A DNA stretch of 64,000 nt from Selenomonas sp. (GCA_022482925.1 JAKVOG010000004.1:62001-126000), one strand, 5' to 3'. Shown: positions 26,865 through 36,363, numbered from the stretch's first letter. Made by a program: numbers and translations. Notes: generated by a model not told the origin, from the letters alone.

Positions 26865-28124
26865 CTATCCTTTCAGTATCCGCTGACAGAAGGCCTGCAA
26901 GGCCTGCGCGGCATCCTGTCCGACGGTCAGACTGGCTGCTGCCTGATCCAGATACAGTGCATCATGACCAATCGCGCGCGTTGTCTGCTGGATCAGTTCG
27001 ATCACAGACTCACGGTCTGGCACATCCTGACGTGCAGCCAGCTGTGCAATGAGCAGGCAGCGCACCAACGAGAACTGAAGGACCAGCCGAAACCATTCCC
27101 GATAATAGTCCGGCTGTTCTTCCGTCATGAACAGGTTCTTGAATACCGCATTCACAAGGTAATTTTCCAGAAGTTGCTGGTACTCCGGCAGGAAGAACAG
27201 CTGATATACCGACTGGTCCTCTTCATAACGGGCCAGACTATCAGCCGAAACAGCTTCACCGACCGTCATCCCCCAGCCCTTCAAAGCTCCCTCTGCCCGC
27301 CACCGGAAATCCGGACGCAACTCAGGATTCTTCAGCCTGAGTTCCAGCAGTTGCTGCAGCTGTGCCAGACGCCAGGCATCATTGTTCTTCAATAAGGCTG
27401 GCGGATCCACTTCAACTGCCAGCTGTGCCTCGAACGCCGCCTGCAGATCCTGCTGCTTTTTATCGGCATGATGTCCGGAGCAATCCGTTGCGGCCCAGAA
27501 GAATTCATCTGCCAGCTGCAGCCGACGTGCCAGCGGCTGTGTATCTGACTGCAGGATGTGTACAATGAACCGTCGCAATGGCAGGCAGTCCGCGCGAAGG
27601 TGTTCCCCCTCATCGGTAATGCGCAAGCCTGCCAGCTCTGCCTCCGGCAGCTGCTTCGTATGGAACCGCAGGGGCTCATCCGTCCCCAGAATCAACCGTG
27701 CGGCTTCCGGACAAGACACGCATAATGCACGTTCAGCATAGCTCTCATTCCAGCAATAGATGACACGAGGATAGGTCCGACAGGTTTCCGAAAGATTAGT
27801 TTCCGTGGTCTTGCGCTGAATCAGGCACCACCCGTCATTACGCAGAAACAGGCAGCGCTGCCCCTTCCCCATGCGGATACAGGCAATCTCAGCACTGCTG
27901 CCATCTGCCTGTTCTTCCTGCCGGTGCACGATCGCGCGTGACAGCAGATCCCTCACCTCACCATCCGGCATTTTCGCGTACCGCTCACAGGTTGCTTCAT
28001 CAATGACGATTTCCCACCCCTGGCAACAGGTATCCGGACAAAGAGACCCTGTGCAGATAAAGTCATCCATATAATCAGGCTCCCTGAGTTCCAGCAGCCT
28101 GTCGTCTTCCCGATTTTTAGACAA
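26865..28124 (-). CDS. FliB-like Cys-rich protein (lysine-N-methylase family)
   Basis: This 419-residue protein matches the FliB family, named for methylation of flagellin lysines in Salmonella. The N-terminal half carries the conserved cysteine pattern expected to hold an iron-sulfur cluster: CTGSLCPDTCCQGW, CLFLRNDGWCLIQ, LSETCRTYPR and CVSCPEAARLIL. The C-terminal half is helical and variable. The likely start is TTG at 28124 (MSKNREDDRLLELREPDYMDDF). No flagellin or flagellar gene is near, so the methylation target is unknown; many bacteria carry such stand-alone copies. It lies between glmS and repeat copy B. Confidence 0.8.
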   Translation of the reverse strand: MSKNREDDRLLELREPDYMDDFICTGSLCPDTCCQGWEIVIDEATCERYAKMPDGEVRDLLSRAIVHRQEEQADGSSAEIACIRMGKGQRCLFLRNDGWCLIQRKTTETNLSETCRTYPRVIYCWNESYAERALCVSCPEAARLILGTDEPLRFHTKQLPEAELAGLRITDEGEHLRADCLPLRRFIVHILQSDTQPLARRLQLADEFFWAATDCSGHHADKKQQDLQAAFEAQLAVEVDPPALLKNNDAWRLAQLQQLLELRLKNPELRPDFRWRAEGALKGWGMTVGEAVSADSLARYEEDQSVYQLFFLPEYQQLLENYLVNAVFKNLFMTEEQPDYYREWFRLVLQFSLVRCLLIAQLAARQDVPDRESVIELIQQTTRAIGHDALYLDQAAASLTVGQDAAQALQAFCQRILKG

Positions 28125-28327
28125 GATCCATCACTTCTTCGCATTTTATCCGTACATTATACACCCGCCCCAGCCTCAAAACAAATCATATCGATAAACT
28201 GGAAGTTACAGCTCAATTCATCAAAGAAGCACCGAGGCTAGGTACGATAAACCTAACTCAGACAAAGTTCGAAGAACGAGTAAATATAGCACGCCGATGG
28301 AGCGCGGGATTCATGAAAATAAGACCG

Positions 28328-28526
28328 CCGCGGGGACAGAGGGCAGCCAACGTTCCACCTAGATGTTCTGCTAAAGAATTTTTTTGTCCGTAATGAAGCA
28401 TTCCCAAAGGAGCTTAACGCACTTCGTTTGGACGGACGCTCTTTGGAAACGATCATAGAAGACAAAAAAATTCTTCTTCACGCAAAACATCAAAGCTCCA
28501 CTTATGGCTGACCTCTGTCCCCGCGG
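28328..28526. repeat. Long imperfect hairpin inside copy B
   Basis: The outer arms (28328-28348 with 28506-28526) pair over 20 of 21 positions, and an inner pair surrounds a T7/A7 tract. In the same orientation as copy A, the block CACAT/ATGTG of copy A is replaced by AGGTC/GCCCT, and GCC/GGC next to the T/A tract by GTC/GAC. Pairing is kept although the sequence changes. Confidence 0.8.
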
Positions 28527-28963
28527 CTGGGCTCGATGCATCGATGGTTGCTTTTCTCTAAATCAGCTACATTGCTGGTTCTTCCATTGATGCTAAAATC
28601 CCACAAACCTGCTCGAACCGAACTAAGACCTACCGTCAGAAAGAGAACCATTCAGAAGCCGTTACTAATCGACGGCGGGCGAGGGGGATACTATTTCTTT
28701 TGGCTGGAACGACTGCCGTAGGCTGGCACGCCGTAGGGACCTGCTAGATCCGTCGATTCGTTGCGGCGCCGTGGTACCGGCGCGTCTGCTAAGTAAATAC
28801 TACAATCTCAGGGCGGGACATTCAGTGGAAGCCAAAAAAATAGTTCCACCGAACCCCGTGCTGAGTTTTTAACTACTCGTCACCTGTATCTAAGTTTAGC
28901 TTACCTCCTCTCGGTCACAGAGAACCGTCCCCTGTGACCTAAATAAGCAACCACTTTGCGGTC

Positions 28964-29071
28964 AACGTCAACCAATCGCCTTCGTCCTTCAGACTCACCT
29001 CTTGGGACGTTTTCGCGTACGACCTGTTTCCCAATCGCTTTCACCCTCCGGGTTCATCTCTTGGACAGGTC
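28964..29071 (-). ncRNA. Tandem kink-turn-like RNA motif (candidate)
   Basis: Two similar stem-loops follow one another at 28964-29011 and 29021-29071. Read on the minus strand, each has a closing stem (GACCTGT/ACAGGTC; AACGT/ACGTT), a conserved CCAAGAGRTGA, a small hairpin (ACCC-GGA-GGGT; GTCT-GAA-GGAC) and a conserved GAARGCGATTGG. The stems differ in sequence but still pair, while the loop sequences are conserved. GA on both sides of the inner hairpin would allow the tandem G-A pairs of a kink-turn. Whether it is transcribed is unknown. Confidence 0.5.
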
Positions 29072-29094
29072 AGTATTCCAGTTTATAGCTCAGT

Positions 29095-30479
29095 TCATTC
29101 TTTCGGCATGGCCAGTCTTAATGCGTCGCGGATTGTCTCTGCTCCATAAAGCCGGATGCCGGATATATCACTAGCCAGCTGCCGATAATTCTTCATTGGC
29201 AGGATTACATGCTCGAACCCAAGCCGCTTCGCCTCGTTTATACGGATATCAGCCTGCCCTACAGCCCGCACCTCGCCAGACAGCCCCACTTCGCCGAAAA
29301 CGATGGTCTTCGGACGCAGGCTGCGATTGGCAAAACTGGATGCCATCGCCACACAGATTCCCAGATCAGCGGCCGGCTCATCGATGCGGATGCCCCCGGC
29401 CACCTTCACATAAACATCGCAGGCCCCGACCTGCAGATGGACGCGCTTCTCCAGAACCGCCAGCAGCAGCTGGATCCGCTTGATATCCACCGAATCCGCT
29501 GTCCGGCGTGGCGGCACATAGGGTGTCGGTGCCACCAGTGCCTGCAGCTCAACCAGCAGGGGGCGGGTTCCCTCTACCGTCGGGATGATGACGGTTCCGC
29601 TGTCATTCTCCCGATCCGACAAGAACAGCTTCGATGCATCCGGCACATCGACCAGCCCTGCATCGCGCATCTCGAACAATCCCAGCTCATTCGTGCTGCC
29701 GAAACGATTCTTGACCGCGCGCAACACACGATACTCGGCATTGCGCTCACCCTCGAAATAGAGCACCGTATCCACGATATGCTCCAGTACACGCGGGCCA
29801 GCCAGTGTCCCGTCCTTCGTCACATGCCCGATCACAAAGGCCGCAATCCCATTCGTCTTGGCAATGCGCAGCAGTTCCACCGAGCACTCACGCACCTGGG
29901 AGACACTGCCTGGGGCGCTCTGCACATCCGGGCGGAAGATTGTCTGGATCGAGTCGATGACCAGCAGATCCGGCTTGCTGTTCGTGATATGCGTCTCGAT
30001 TGTCTCCAGATTCGTTTCACTGACCACATAAAGCGTATCAGGCCACCGCCCCGAGACGATCAGCCCGCATGCGGATCTGCCGGGTGCTTTCCTCGCCGGT
30101 CACATACAGGACCTTGCGGCCGGCTCGTGCCACATCCGCACAGACACGCAGGGTCAGACTGGACTTGCCCACGCCCGGATCGCCCACGATGAGCACCATC
30201 GAACCAGGAATCACACCGCCTCCAAGGACCCGGTCCAGTTCCCCCGATCCCGTCAGGAACCGCGGCAGGTCTTCGACCGCGACCTGCCCGATTGGCTGTG
30301 GCTTCTGGGCATCGGACAGTCCCCAGCCGGATTCCGCCGCCGGCAGTCTTTGCCTCCGGCGCAAACACCTCTTCGACCATCGTATTCCAGGCACCACAGC
30401 CCGGACACTTTCCCAGCCATTTCGGCGTATCGTAGCCACAATCCTGACACACGTAAACTGTTTTCTTCTTCTTCGGCAA
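29095..30479 (-). CDS. radA: DNA repair protein RadA (frameshifted)
   Basis: RadA is a RecA-like, Lon-related ATPase that helps branch migration in recombination. A four-Cys zinc finger opens it ([21 protein letters not shown]). Next come Walker [14 protein letters not shown], the RadA KNRFG box ([17 protein letters not shown]) and a Lon-type C-terminal domain ([25 protein letters not shown]). The start is TTG at 30479 behind AGGAGG. Two insertions break the frame, at 30353-30355 (creating CCT on the plus strand) and 30040-30042 (creating AGG); removing them restores [14 protein letters not shown] and [13 protein letters not shown]. It is the last gene of the ctsR-mcsA-mcsB-clpC-radA unit. 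Confidence 0.93.
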
Positions 30480-30498
30480 ATGAAGCCCTCCTATCCGA

Positions 30499-30540
30499 CA
30501 CAGAAAGCCAGATGCAACGAAACTGCATCTGGCTTTCTGT
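30499..30540. terminator. Hairpin between clpC and radA
   Basis: A perfect 17-bp stem (30499-30515 with 30524-30540) lies in the 190-bp gap between clpC and radA. There is no T run on the minus side, and the radA ribosome binding site follows it, so partial termination or mRNA processing is as likely as true termination. I see nothing else in 30541-30670. Confidence 0.5.
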
Positions 30541-30670
30541 CACGTTCTTCTCATTTCTTTATTATGCGCTTCAACAGACGGATTGTCCAGCGTCCCAGCC
30601 AGACGACTGACCAGCACAGGTTGGTGAAGAAAGTCCCACCACCGCCGCATGGAAACTGTCCGGTGCCAGC

Positions 30671-33194
30671 TTATTCTTTGGCATCAGCTTTTACTCCGGC
30701 ACCAGTTGGCAGACTGGCTGCCTTCTTTGGCTCCTTCTTGACTGAATTCCAGCTTGTCACCGGACTTGCGCACATAGATCGTGTCCCCGGCCTTGAATGT
30801 CCTGGCCAGCAAGCGCTTCTGCGATCTCATCCTCGATATTTTTCTGGATGGCCCGCTTTCAGCGGTCTGGCGCCGTATTTGAAATCCTGTACCGGACTCA
30901 ACCAGCCTGATTCTTGGCCGACGGACTGATCTCGAGCCGATCTTCCTTTTCGTCCAGACGTTTCTTCACATCGCGCAGCAAATATCCACGATCTTCACGA
31001 GTTCCGGATGCCCCAGTGGATGGAACACCAGCAGTTCATCGACACGATTGAGGAATTCAGGCTTGAAGATGCGCTTGACCTCAGCCAGGACACGTTTCTT
31101 ACCGGCTTCCTCAGCCTCTTTCTGCTCATTGTCGACACTGCTGACCGCAAAGCCCATAGCCGTATTCGCCTTTTTTAGGAAGCTGGCGCCGGCATTGGAA
31201 GTCATGATGATCACGCTGTTGCGGAAATCAACCGTCCGCCCCTGCCCATCCGTCAGACGGCCGTCATCGAGCACCTGCAGCAGGATATTGAACACATCCG
31301 GATGCGCCTTCTCGATTTCATCGAGCAGAATGATGGAATACGGTTTACGCCGCACCGCATCGGTGAGCTGACCACCTTCCTGATAGCCGACATAGCCCGG
31401 AGGCGCACCGACCATACGCGACACGGAATATTTTTCCATATACTCGGACATATCAAAGCGGATGATGGCGTCTTCGGTCCCGAACAATGCCTCAGAGAGT
31501 GCCCGGGCCAGCTCAGTCTTGCCGACGCCGGTCGGCCCCAGGAACAGGAACGAGCCAATTGGCCGCTTGGGATCCTTGAGACCGGCACGGGCCCGGCGGA
31601 CTGCCTTGGACACCGCCTGGACGGCCTCGTGCTGACCAATGACCCGGCGGGCAAGCAGTTTCTCCATATGGAGCAGCCGCTCGGACTCCTTGGCCGCGAT
31701 CTGGCGGACCGGAATCCCGGTCCACTGGGCCACGACATCGGCAATATCGTCAGCCGTTACCGTGATGCGGTTCGTGCCTTTCTTCTCCCACTTGCGCTTC
31801 GCTTCCTCCAACTCATCCTGGATACTCTGGACCTGATCGCGCAATTTCGCCGCCCGCTCATAATCCTGCGCCGTGATCGCCGCTTCTTTCTCGACATTGA
31901 GCTTCTCGAGCTTCTGGCGGATCGACTGCACCTGCTCCGACGGCGCCACCTGGCGCATGCGGACCTTGGACGCGGCCTCATCCATCAGATCGATGGCTTT
32001 ATCCGGCAGAAAGCGGTCCGTAATATAGCGATGCGAAAGCCGGACCGCCGCATTGACGGCCTCATCCAGAATCTTTGCCCGATGGAATTCCTCATACTTG
32101 CTGCGGAGCCCCAGCAGAATCTTTTCTGCATCCTCCATCGTTGGTTCTTCCACCATGATGGTCTGGAACCGACGCGAAAGAGCTGCATCTTTTTCCAGAT
32201 GCTTCTTGTATTCATCCAGTGTCGTTGCGCCAATGATCTGTATCTCACCACGGGACAGGGCCGGCTTGAGGATATTGGCCGCATCCAGCGCGCCTTCAGC
32301 CGCACCGGCTCCGACCAGCGTGTGCATCTCATCGATGAACAGGATGACATTACCCGCCCGCTGGATCTCCTCGATGACCCCTTTCAGGCGTTCCTCAAAC
32401 TCCCCACGGTATTTCGCGCCGGCGACCAGCGAGGCCATTGACAGCGAGATTACCTTCTTGTCCTGCAGCATATACGGCACAGCACCCTCGATGATACGCT
32501 GGGCCAGGCCTTCGGCAATAGCCGTCTTGCCAACGCCCGGCTCCCCCAGGAGAATCGGATTGTTCTTCGTACGACGGGACAGGATCTGGATGACACGCTG
32601 AATCTCCTTCTCCCGGCCAATGACCGGGTCCATCCGATCCTCTTTCGCCATCTTATTGAGATCACGGCCATACTTTCGGATCAGCGGCATCCCTGACTCC
32701 TTGCGGCTGCCCGGCTGAGCAGGCTCGTCCTCAGGTCCGTCTCCTTCCGGATGCGGATGATCGATGCGCTCCATGATCTCGCCCTGCAGCACATCCGGAT
32801 CAACGCCCATGCGCTCGAACACCTCGACCGCAGCTCCTTCCGTTTCTTCCAGCAGACTCAGCAGGATATGCTCCGTCCCGATATAATTATGTCCGAGGGT
32901 CTGCGCTTCCTCTACCGCTCCCTCCATCACCCGTTTGGCCCGCGGCGTATAGTAAGGGTTATCCGAAGGATATTCTGCCTCCTGAGCCACGATACTCTTG
33001 ACCTGACTGGCCACTTTCTCAAAGGTGAGCCCCAGGGTTTCCATCGCCTGGGCTGCCACACCTTCTTTTTCATGCAAGAGTCCGAGAAGGATATGCTCCG
33101 TACCGATATAATCCTGCTCAAGATCCTGCGCGGCATATTGTGCAAACTCGATGGCCTTGATGGCCCGGTTCGTGAAATGATTTCGATAATTCAT
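30671..33194 (-). CDS. clpC: ATP-dependent Clp protease ATPase subunit ClpC (tail frameshifted)
   Basis: ClpC is the Hsp100 unfoldase that feeds proteins to ClpP. The N-domain has two Clp repeats ([28 protein letters not shown]). The first ATPase has [16 protein letters not shown]. The UVR-like middle domain has [16 protein letters not shown]. The second ATPase has [23 protein letters not shown]. The frame is clean until about 30970. Below that, several indels scramble the last 95 codons, but the fragments [40 protein letters not shown] and a final KADAKE are readable to a TAA at 30671. The start overlaps the mcsB stop by 4 bases. The adaptor system McsA/McsB precedes it. Confidence 0.93.
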
Positions 33195-34281
33195 GGATGT
33201 TCCTCCAGGCGTGTGCGATGATCCAGCAATGCCTTACGGACATGCTGCGCACGCAGCCGGTCAATCTCGTTCTTGGACAAATTCTCATTCTCGGCCAGAT
33301 TCTGCAGGTAGCTCGTGCGGCTGCTGATGAAAATATCCGTATAACAGTCAGCACTTACCTCGTTGATCAGTTTCAGATCGATTCCGAGGCGTACCTTCGA
33401 GAGCAGTTCCAGCACTTCTTTCTCCGAGAGCTGGCGGGCATAGGACAGCGTACCATAGGCGCGCCATACCTCATCCTCCAGCCGGTCTTTCATATAAAGT
33501 GCCAGTGCCTTGCGGGCGCGGCGTTCATGCGCCTACGATCTCAGTCACCGCACTCTTGAGATTCTCGATGAGCTCTTCCTCCGAAAAGCCCAGCGTCAGC
33601 TGATTGGAAATCTGGAACAGACAGCCGACCTGCTCTTTCTCATCGCTGAACAGCGGCCGCACCGCCAGCCCCAGCTGCGGAGAAATGTTGATGATACTGC
33701 CGACATTGCGAGTAAACACCAGCCCCGGCAGATGCAGCAGCACGACAGCCCGAAGGCCCGTGCCCAGATTAGGTCGGACAGGATGTCAGATAACCCATTT
33801 TCTCATCAAAAGCAATATCCAGCTTCGACTCGACCAGATCATCAATGCGCGATGCCATACGCATCGGCAGATCCAGATCCAGGCCAGCAGTCATGCACTG
33901 GATCCGCAGATGATCTTCCTCATTGACCATGATGCTGGTGCAGCAATCCTGCGCAATATACGCTACCCGATGCTGTGGATTCTTGACCAGATTGTCACTG
34001 ATCAGCTGCTTGTCGATCAACACTTCCCGCTGAAGCGGTGTCAGGCGCTCCATATCCACCCGTTCCACTGGCTGACCGATCGTCTGCCGGATATCCGGCA
34101 GGACCTGATCCAGCTCAGACTGAACCGCGGCCAGCTGATTGAAGTCCGCCCGGTTAGGAAATGGAAGCTGCCGCAGATTTCTGGCCAGCCGGATCCGGCT
34201 GGTCAATACGACATCGCCGTCCGTGCCATCGGCCTTCAGCCAATCCAGAGCATTCGCCCGCAATAACTCAGTCACTGACAT
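33191..34281 (-). CDS. mcsB: Protein-arginine kinase McsB (frameshifted)
   Basis: McsB phosphorylates arginines on proteins, marking them for ClpCP, and relieves CtsR repression. It is related to phosphagen kinases: VVLTSRIRLARNLRQLPFPNRAD at the N-terminus, NEEDHLRIQCM (catalytic loop), then GLVFTRNVGSIINISPQLGLAVR and the C-terminal RTSYLQNLAENENLSKNEIDRLRAQHVRKALLDHR. ATG at 34281 overlaps the mcsA end. Two insertions, at 33771-33773 (creating AGG on the plus strand) and 33532-33534 (CCT), break the frame. Without them the text reads TSCPTNLGTGLRA and TEIVAHERRARKALALYM. Confidence 0.92.
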
Positions 34282-34825
34282 GCTCTGCACCGCCTTCCTT
34301 CATCGACAATTCCTTTTCCAGTGCCCGGATCTTATCCCGGTATTCCGCCGCTTTCTCATATTCCTCATGAGCTACGCTCTCCTGCAGCTGCTGACGCAGC
34401 AGGCCAATCTCATGCTTAAGCTCAAGCGTACCGCCACTGCGATGCGGAATCTTTCCCCGATGTACACTGGACCCATGGATCCGACGCAGCAACGGCTCCA
34501 GTTGTGGGCGGAACGTCTGATAACAGTCCGCACAGCCGATCTTGCCCGACTGCTGGAAATCACGATAACTCATGCCGCAGTTTGGGCAGACCAGCTCCGT
34601 CTGTCCACTTGGCCGGATTGCCTCCTGGTTCTCCTTATTGCTGTTGCTGAATATCCCCTTGAGGAAATCGTCCATAGCGACATGACGCCGCTCCTGTGGA
34701 TGCGCCAAAAATTCACCATAGTTCGCTGCACAATGCTCACAAAGATTCTTCTCTACTTTCCCATCCGGCCCAATCTGGGTGATATGGACCACCGCCTCAT
34801 TGCGGCCACAATCGTCACATAACAT
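34268..34825 (-). CDS. mcsA: McsA, zinc-finger activator of McsB
   Basis: This 185-residue protein has paired CxxC zinc-binding motifs (MLCDDCGRN, LCEHCAANYG, LVCPNCGMSYRDF, IGCADCYQTF) and ends in a UVR domain (LRQQLQESVAHEEYEKAAEYRDKIRALEKEL). In Bacillus and Staphylococcus, McsA activates McsB and senses thiol or metal stress that unlocks CtsR. It is intact, between ctsR and mcsB in the standard order. Confidence 0.94.
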   Translation of the reverse strand: MLCDDCGRNEAVVHITQIGPDGKVEKNLCEHCAANYGEFLAHPQERRHVAMDDFLKGIFSNSNKENQEAIRPSGQTELVCPNCGMSYRDFQQSGKIGCADCYQTFRPQLEPLLRRIHGSSVHRGKIPHRSGGTLELKHEIGLLRQQLQESVAHEEYEKAAEYRDKIRALEKELSMKEGGAEHVSD

Positions 34826-34897
34826 TTAGATGCCCTCTTTCCGTTACATATGCTTCAACAACTGCCAGCCCACCCTGACAGGAATACCACTGCTCAG

Positions 34898-35350
34898 CTA
34901 CGAAAAATTTGCCAGTGTCAGCAGCATGGATTTCAATAAATGAACCCGTTCCTGATCCGTAACATGCTCAGACTGGAACACCGATACAACCACCTGCATC
35001 ATGAGCGCAGCTTCCCGATTCGTGATCATCTGATGCTGCAGCAGATAATGCACCATAGACTGTACCAGTGGCATCTCAGTCTGCGCATTGATCTTATCGA
35101 TCATATCCTGATAGACCAGATTATTCATCGGCACCTGCACGATGCGGATATAACCGCCCAGCCCGCGCCGCGATTCCACCACGAATCCTTTGTCCTGTGT
35201 AAAACGCGTGGACAGGACATAACTGATCTGCGACGGCGCACAGGAAATCTCATTGGCAATATCCGTCCGCCGCAGCTCCACCTTGCCATCCTGCTGGGTA
35301 GCCAGCTGTCGGAGGATATAGGCTTCAATCAAATCGGCAATGTTGCTCAT
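34898..35350 (-). CDS. ctsR: Transcriptional repressor of class III stress genes CtsR
   Basis: CtsR is a dimeric winged-helix repressor of clp genes. The N-terminal part contains the DNA-binding GKVELRRTDIANEISCAPSQISYVLSTRFTQDKGFVVESRRGLGGYIRI, including the glycine-rich wing GLGGYIRI that senses heat. The C-terminal helices contact McsB. ATG at 35350 is chosen because AAGGTG lies 7 bases upstream; a GTG three codons earlier overlaps that site. First gene of its operon, with the promoter directly upstream. Confidence 0.95.
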   Translation of the reverse strand: MSNIADLIEAYILRQLATQQDGKVELRRTDIANEISCAPSQISYVLSTRFTQDKGFVVESRRGLGGYIRIVQVPMNNLVYQDMIDKINAQTEMPLVQSMVHYLLQHQMITNREAALMMQVVVSVFQSEHVTDQERVHLLKSMLLTLANFS

Positions 35351-35365
35351 ATCGTTCACCTTCTA

Positions 35366-35427
35366 TTTGAATTGACCATTTGACTTTTATCTGATTCTAT
35401 TATATTTGCTTTTTTGACTTTTGGCAA
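35366..35427 (-). promoter_or_regulatory. ctsR operon promoter with CtsR-like half-sites
   Basis: TTGCCA (35422-35427) and TATAAT (35399-35404) have a 17-bp spacer on the minus strand. AGTCAAA, the CtsR half-site (RGTCAAA), occurs in the spacer (35413-35419) and again downstream (35379-35385), followed by GGTCAAT (35371-35377). The spacing is not the strict 3-bp tandem consensus, but autoregulation is likely. Confidence 0.65.
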
Positions 35428-35439
35428 GTAATCCCATAG

Positions 35440-35464
35440 AAAAAGGAGCCTTCAGGCTCCTTCT
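35440..35464 (-). terminator. Terminator after the metal-binding lipoprotein gene
   Basis: AAGGAGCC-TTCA-GGCTCCTT (35443-35462) is a tight hairpin followed by TTTTTCTAT on the minus strand, 8 bases past the stop. Confidence 0.85.
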
Positions 35465-35469
35465 CATTC

Positions 35470-36363
35470 TTACTGAAGTGCTTCTTTCAGCACTTCCATA
35501 TTCTTTTTCATTGCATTGATGTAGGCATCCATGGCCTGCTCATCGGCTTCGCCGGTGACGACCGGATCAAGGGTATATATCTTCGCTCCGGTCTCACGGG
35601 CAATGGTCTCGGCTGCGGCTGGTGAATACTGCGGCTCTGTGAAGAGGACCTTCACCGGCAGGCTGTTGACTTTCGCGATTGTCGCTTCCAGCTCCTGCGG
35701 CGTCGGTTCGGTCCCCGGCTCACGCTCGATGACACTAACGACGTTAAGCTTGAACTCCTTGGCCAGATACGGGAAGGCCTCATGGAAGGTCACGATATCC
35801 TTATGCGGAAGATTATCCAGCTGCTCATGCATTTCCTTCTTCAGCGCCTCAAGCTTCATGCAGTAGTCCAGGGCATTCTTGCGATAAGCATCGGCATGCG
35901 CCGGATCCGCTTCGCAGAGGGATGCTGTGATTGCCTTGACCTGTCCGATGGAATACGTGACCGACATCCAGACATGCGGATTATCCTCGTCTCCATCCTT
36001 CAGCAGATCGATGTCCTTGTATTTGGAGGCCTCGACGACCTTGAGCTTCTTGTTCTGCTTCACGGCCTTGTCCAGGAAGTTTTCCATACCGGCACCATTG
36101 GCTACAAACAGGTCCGCTTTTTCCAGCGTCTTCATATCCTCGGTGGTCAGCTGGTAGTCATGCAGGCAGCCAGTCTGCGGTTTGGTCATGTTGACGACCT
36201 TAACACCGTCGACGCCCTTTGTGATATTGATGACATCAATATACATCGGATAGAATGAGGTCACGATGGTGAAATCTTTCTTTGCAGACTGGCTCTGCGT
36301 TCCGCAGCCAGCCATGATCAGCATGCTCAGCACAACCAACAATAATATCGCTAATTTCTTCAA
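35470..36363 (-). CDS. Metal ABC transporter substrate-binding lipoprotein
   Basis: This is a 297-residue cluster A-I (ZnuA/AdcA-type) binding protein for Zn2+ or Mn2+. A lipoprotein signal (KKLAILLLVVLSMLIMAGC) gives Cys near residue 20. Family marks are VTSFYPMYIDVINITKGV, the CLHDYQLTTEDMKTLEKADLFVANGAGMENFL stretch with a metal-binding His, NPHVWMSV, and FHEAFPYLAKEFKLNV. The His-rich loop of many ZnuA proteins is missing, so the metal is open. No ATPase or permease gene is next to it; a terminator lies on either side, so it is an orphan component that must work with a transporter elsewhere. Confidence 0.85.
   Translation of the reverse strand: MKKLAILLLVVLSMLIMAGCGTQSQSAKKDFTIVTSFYPMYIDVINITKGVDGVKVVNMTKPQTGCLHDYQLTTEDMKTLEKADLFVANGAGMENFLDKAVKQNKKLKVVEASKYKDIDLLKDGDEDNPHVWMSVTYSIGQVKAITASLCEADPAHADAYRKNALDYCMKLEALKKEMHEQLDNLPHKDIVTFHEAFPYLAKEFKLNVVSVIEREPGTEPTPQELEATIAKVNSLPVKVLFTEPQYSPAAAETIARETGAKIYTLDPVVTGEADEQAMDAYINAMKKNMEVLKEALQ

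Larger units (their letters stand above)
28193..29086. repeat. Structured non-coding repeat, copy B
   Basis: This is an inverted copy of the element at 21960-22715. The left end, GATAAACTGGAAGTTACAG at 28193-28211, equals the right end of copy A. The shared part runs to about 28910. Copy B then has about 175 bp that copy A lacks: a small hairpin (28913-28939), two tandem look-alike stem-loops (28964-29071) and a degenerate end (TTCCAGTTTAT, about 29076-29086), ending 9 bases before the radA stop. It fills the whole gap between the FliB-like gene and radA. No transposase is present and I see no target-site duplication. Confidence 0.8.

Noticed and set aside
21960..29086. Composite transposon bounded by the two repeat copies
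   Set aside because: The interior holds glmS, an essential housekeeping gene with its own promoter and ribozyme; no transposase is present, no target duplication is visible and the copies are clearly diverged.
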